In this document: positions 61,120-64,000 of the stretch, one piece after another
Layout: each line of letters opens with the position of its first letter
Numbering within the stretch: the stretch's first letter is position 1
NCBI GenBank assembly: GCA_951799405.1
Contig: OX637345.1
Span: 2,604,001 to 2,668,000 of the forward strand
Length of the DNA stretch: 64,000 nt
Reading direction: 5' to 3'
DNA from: Agapetus fuscipes
Lineage: Eukaryota > Arthropoda > Insecta > Trichoptera > Glossosomatidae
Translations under genes and position numbers: made by a program
Notes under the pieces: model-generated
The model's database searches: none
The model's input: only the letters and a program-made list of their open reading frames with translations
Told to the model about the DNA's origin: nothing

Positions 61120-61455
61120 AAGTTGCGAGAATACATTCTTTAATCTAAGTTGCAAATACATATTGACAGTATGTTGGTATGCGTCTGATTCCCATGCTGT
61201 TAAAACTCGTGCCATCCTTACTGCTTGTGCGAGTGCATTAAATTAATGCCTTAATTACCAATATATCTTTGCAACTTAGATTATAGATTATTTATAGATT
61301 GCATAAATAGAAAAATGCAAGAACATTTTTTTACTATTATCTACTACATGTAATACAGCATGTTTAAGCGCGAACTTACAAGTGTCTGACTCTGGATGTA
61401 CATTGAGTATAAGCCTTAATTGTCAAAATATCTTTGAAACTTAGATTATAGATTA
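61120..61455 (+). repeat. RTE-A 3' UTR copies, degraded
   Basis: A short minus-strand tail at 61120-61165 is followed by two plus-strand partial copies ending at about 61290 and 61455, each closing with TTAGATTATAGATTA-like tails. Confidence 0.6.
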
Positions 61456-61625
61456 AATTATGGTATATATACATGTTTCTGGATAGAAAAAATAGCTTGT
61501 TGAACTGCATTCCTCTTCACAAATTCATTTTATAATAAAAATTGACTTGAGTTTTATGAAATAGCATCAAAGGAGGGCCGTCTCAAAAGTTACTATTCCG
61601 GATGATGTACTCTTGCATCTTAAGG
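61456..61625. other. Unassigned sequence
   Basis: No feature is recognised. Confidence 0.35.
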
Positions 61626-61750
61626 GAACAAGTGTGTCACGGCAAATCTGTCATAGATAACTCGTCCATGACAAACCGGTCACACGACAGTTCGGTCACA
61701 AACCTTTTGGACAACAACTTTTCGGTCACATACAATAGGTATATGGTCCA
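61626..61750. repeat. CGGTCA/GACAA quasi-repeat
   Basis: Irregular units of 15-25 bp: AAATCTGTCATAGATAACTC, ACAAACCGGTCACACGACAG, TTCGGTCACAAACC, CTTTTCGGTCACATAC. Related strings occur at 12395-12445 and, inverted, at 62700-62760. Confidence 0.6.
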
Positions 61751-61789
61751 CAGACATCTCCATCACCGACTACTCTATAATAACATATA

Positions 61790-62033
61790 ATCTATAATCT
61801 AAGTTGCAAGGATATATTCATTCAAAGCTCTCAGATGTATGCCCACAAACAAACACGTGTAGTTCGCGCTTACAAATGCTGATTGTGTACTTACAAATAA
61901 AATCCAAACCTCAAATGAACATAAGCCCTGCAACTCTTGCCGACATTCCCTGAAACAGGGGTGACATTGGCAAAGTGAACCATTTTTTACAGTATGGGTG
62001 GTCAGCCTCATACCAACCTATAAGTCAAGGAAC
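61790..62033 (-). repeat. RTE-A 3' UTR repeat
   Basis: Complete copy, minus orientation; left tail TAATCTATAATCTAAG, right edge CAACCTATAAGTCAAGGAA. Confidence 0.82.
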
Positions 62034-62097
62034 TCGCTCTCCAAAAAACCTTTGTAATTACTATAGTTGTAATTTATTGTAGTGACTATGATGGAAC

Positions 62098-62379
62098 TGC
62101 CGAGAGTAAGGGTTCGATCCCCACCAAGGGTGTCAGAAATGATTTCCTGTTTCTGTGTTTGTTTCCAACCCACAGTGAGATAACGGCAAGGTTCACTCAG
62201 ACTTCATAAAACATGAGAATAAGCCCCTCGAGAGCAGGGAAACCTACACTTCAACTAAAGTGGTTGGTGTAAGACTAGTCCCCTTAACTGTAAAAATGAA
62301 TAGGTTACAAATCACCCCATTTGACCCTTCAGGGATAGCGCCGCAAGAATTGACATTTTATGTGTAGCTTAGTTGCGTT
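62098..62379 (+). repeat. SINE-Y lacking box A
   Basis: It starts inside the head (GGGTTCGATCCCCACC is box B) and runs to TATGTGTAGCTTAGTTGCGT. Confidence 0.78.
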
Positions 62380-62419
62380 AACTGTCTGTGGACCATGTAC
62401 AAATTATATGTGTATTTAA

Positions 62420-62699
62420 CCGGTCCGTAGTCTAGTATTTAATGCTTAGGCCTCGTATATGGAAGGTTGTGAGTTGGAATCCCAGCGGAGCACAAAAAAT
62501 ACCATTTATACTTTCAAATGTGCTCTTCGCTGGGTTGAAAAATTCATAAACCTTTACCAGAAGAGACCGGTCACCAAAGGTCCAATCATCCATACAGCTA
62601 TTAGGTCTTGTTTGAGTATTGGCGCTCTCCATAGCGACGACCAAGCTCGCAGAAGTGTTATTTACACAAAAACAGCTTCATTTTAATATTACTATTATG
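62420..62699 (+). repeat. SINE-Q, full length, tRNA-headed
   Basis: Head CCGGTCCGTAGTCTAGTATT, weakened box B GTGAGTTGGAATCCC, body, and a shortened 3' end with ATTACTATT. Confidence 0.8.
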
Positions 62700-62765
62700 T
62701 GACCGAAAAGTATGTGGCCGATTTGTCCGTGGCCGAGCTGTCTGGGAACTGGCCGACTTGTCGTG
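62700..62765. repeat. CGGTCA-type quasi-repeat, inverted relative to 61626
   Basis: GTGACCGAAAAGTATGTGGC and GGCCGATTTGTCCGTGGCC mirror CTTTTCGGTCACATAC and related words at 61700-61740. Confidence 0.55.
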
Positions 62766-63002
62766 GAGCTGGGGACGAGAGCATAATGAAATTGTCGACT
62801 CACATTCACGAGGAGAAGTCCTACAAGTAAGCTCCTGCGCGCATATTGCCTCTGATGGGCTCACTCACTTAGTGCGCCGCCCCATCCTAGTAAAAATCTA
62901 TTCAAATACTGACGTCATATTCTCAGTAGGGTGGGGCGGTTATATTTAATTATAATTATTTCTTAATATCTGCCAAGTTTTCTGCGATATCGATACTGCA
63001 AC
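62766..63002. other. Unassigned sequence
   Basis: No feature is recognised. Confidence 0.35.
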
Positions 63003-63230
63003 GGTAAAACTGAATAATTGGCATGTTAAACTAAATTATTTTTTCAGATGAATGCACATATTTTCCTATTTTCTACGATAGAAAATCATGAGAATGTGTG
63101 AAAATCCTGTAGTTTTTCATGAGCCCTGCCTTATGATAAGTTTACTTACTGTGAGAAGTTACACACAATTAAATGTTTTATCCACGATTTCTCAAATAAG
63201 TGAATCAGCACTTATTCAGTTTTACCTTTA
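63003..63230. mobile_element. MITE-2, copy 2
   Basis: Terminal GGTAAAACTGAATAATTGG and CTTATTCAGTTTTACCTTTA; the centre is shared with copy 1 in inverted order (TTTTCTACGATAGAAAATC, GTGTGAAAATCCTGTAG), so the middle has flipped or the palindrome was resolved differently. Confidence 0.75.
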
Positions 63231-63231
63231 A

Positions 63232-63738
63232 AAAAACGGAACGCAACTAAGCTACACATATAGTGTAGCTTCTTGCCTGCGTTATGCCCGAAGGGGTCGC
63301 ATGTGGCGATTCGAGACCTATTTATTTTTACGGGTTAGGAGGCCAGCCTCACACCAACCACTTTCAGTTGAAGTGAGGGTTTCCCAGCTCCCGGGGGGGC
63401 TGGTTCTCATTTCTTGTGAAGGCTAAGTACACCTTGAGATCGAACCATTGCTCTCGGCATGGAATGCAAGCATTCTACCGATTGAGCTATCAACCTTTTT
63501 ACGAGCTTGGTCGTCGTCGCTACAAAGCGCCAATTCTCAAGCAAGACCCAGTTGCTGTAGCCTGTAAGGCTGGATGGACCTTTGGTGAGCGGTCATTGGT
63601 AAAGGTTTATGAATTTTTCAACCCAGCGAAGAGCAAATTTGAAAACATAAATGGTATACTTTTTGTGCTCCGCCGGGATTTAAGCCCATAATCTTCCATT
63701 CAGAGTCCGAAGTGTTACCACTGAACCACCGACCGGTC
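63232..63738 (-). repeat. Chimeric SINE: tRNA-Gln-like plus tRNA-Tyr-like modules, copy 3
   Basis: Minus strand from 63738: SINE-Q head, body to GCGCTTTGTAGCGACGACGA, junction CGTAAAAAGGTTGATAGCTC, second head, SINE-Y body, and end ATGTGTAGCTTAGTTGCG. Same junction as copies 1 and 2, including GAAGCTACAC and CGCAGGCAAGAAG variants. Confidence 0.82.
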
Positions 63739-64000
63739 GTATTAACAAAAACCTCAATGCATCCATTCTCCAATGTTCTTATTTTATCCAACCTCGCAAA
63801 GACATCTCATTCTTCTTTGTTATCTCCATCCAATTAAATAATGCATTATGAATATTTCCATCATTTCGGAATAGCGGATTTTATTTATCATTGCATTTCC
63901 AGCAATGGACAAAAGATCCCTCATCTCAAAAAAATAAAAACAAATAAAAATGAAAATAAAGTCCAGCCTAATATACCATCCCCTTGCAACGGATCCTGCA
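63739..64000. other. Unassigned sequence at the window edge
   Basis: No feature is recognised. Confidence 0.35.

Overview
The window is animal nuclear DNA, almost certainly from an arthropod and most likely an insect. The evidence is 5S rRNA genes with an insect-like sequence, a full-length R1-clade retrotransposon, Jockey-, RTE- and L2/CR1-like LINE remains, an arthropod-type Inr/DPE promoter at the R1-like 5' end, and generally AT-rich intergenic DNA. The order or species cannot be told from the sequence. No host protein-coding gene was recognised. All sizeable coding capacity belongs to retrotransposons, and the rest is a dense mosaic of SINEs, LINE 3' ends, MITE-like palindromes, tandem arrays and anonymous AT-rich DNA.

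Layout. 0-2.1 kb: two complete 5S rRNA sequences in convergent orientation, as arms of a large inverted repeat, plus a 5S fragment. 2.1-6.6 kb: SINEs and two RTE-A 3' ends. 6.6-9.5 kb: Jockey-like 3' ends and two unusual quasi-tandem blocks. 9.5-16.3 kb: SINEs, a ribozyme-like small element, a 5S-tRNA composite SINE, and a 56-bp minisatellite that grew out of an RTE coding sequence. 16.3-23.6 kb: LINE 3' ends and more small elements. 23.6-28.0 kb: the least repetitive segment, with no recognisable gene. 28.0-32.5 kb: L2/CR1-like, RTE and SINE fragments. 32.5-42.6 kb: a three-level nest in which a SINE is split by a Jockey-like LINE, which is itself split by an intact R1-clade LINE. 42.6-64 kb: repeat mosaic with a further 5S-tRNA SINE, an inverted SINE pair, RTE C-termini, MITE-like palindromes and a chimeric two-tRNA SINE.

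How the parts relate. The commonest repeat (about 30 copies, ending in TTAGATT repeats) lies downstream of the same RTE C-terminus at several loci, so it is read here as the 3' UTR of that LINE family (RTE-A). The SINEs are modular: a tRNA-Gln-like module is found alone, behind a 5S rRNA-derived head, or in front of a tRNA-Tyr-like SINE. Small elements ending in CCGGCCGTGAAAGCCT carry a hammerhead-ribozyme-like core and are flanked by 11-13 bp target-site duplications. The R1-like element has both ORFs open, target-site duplications and a promoter, and is the only plausibly autonomous element here.
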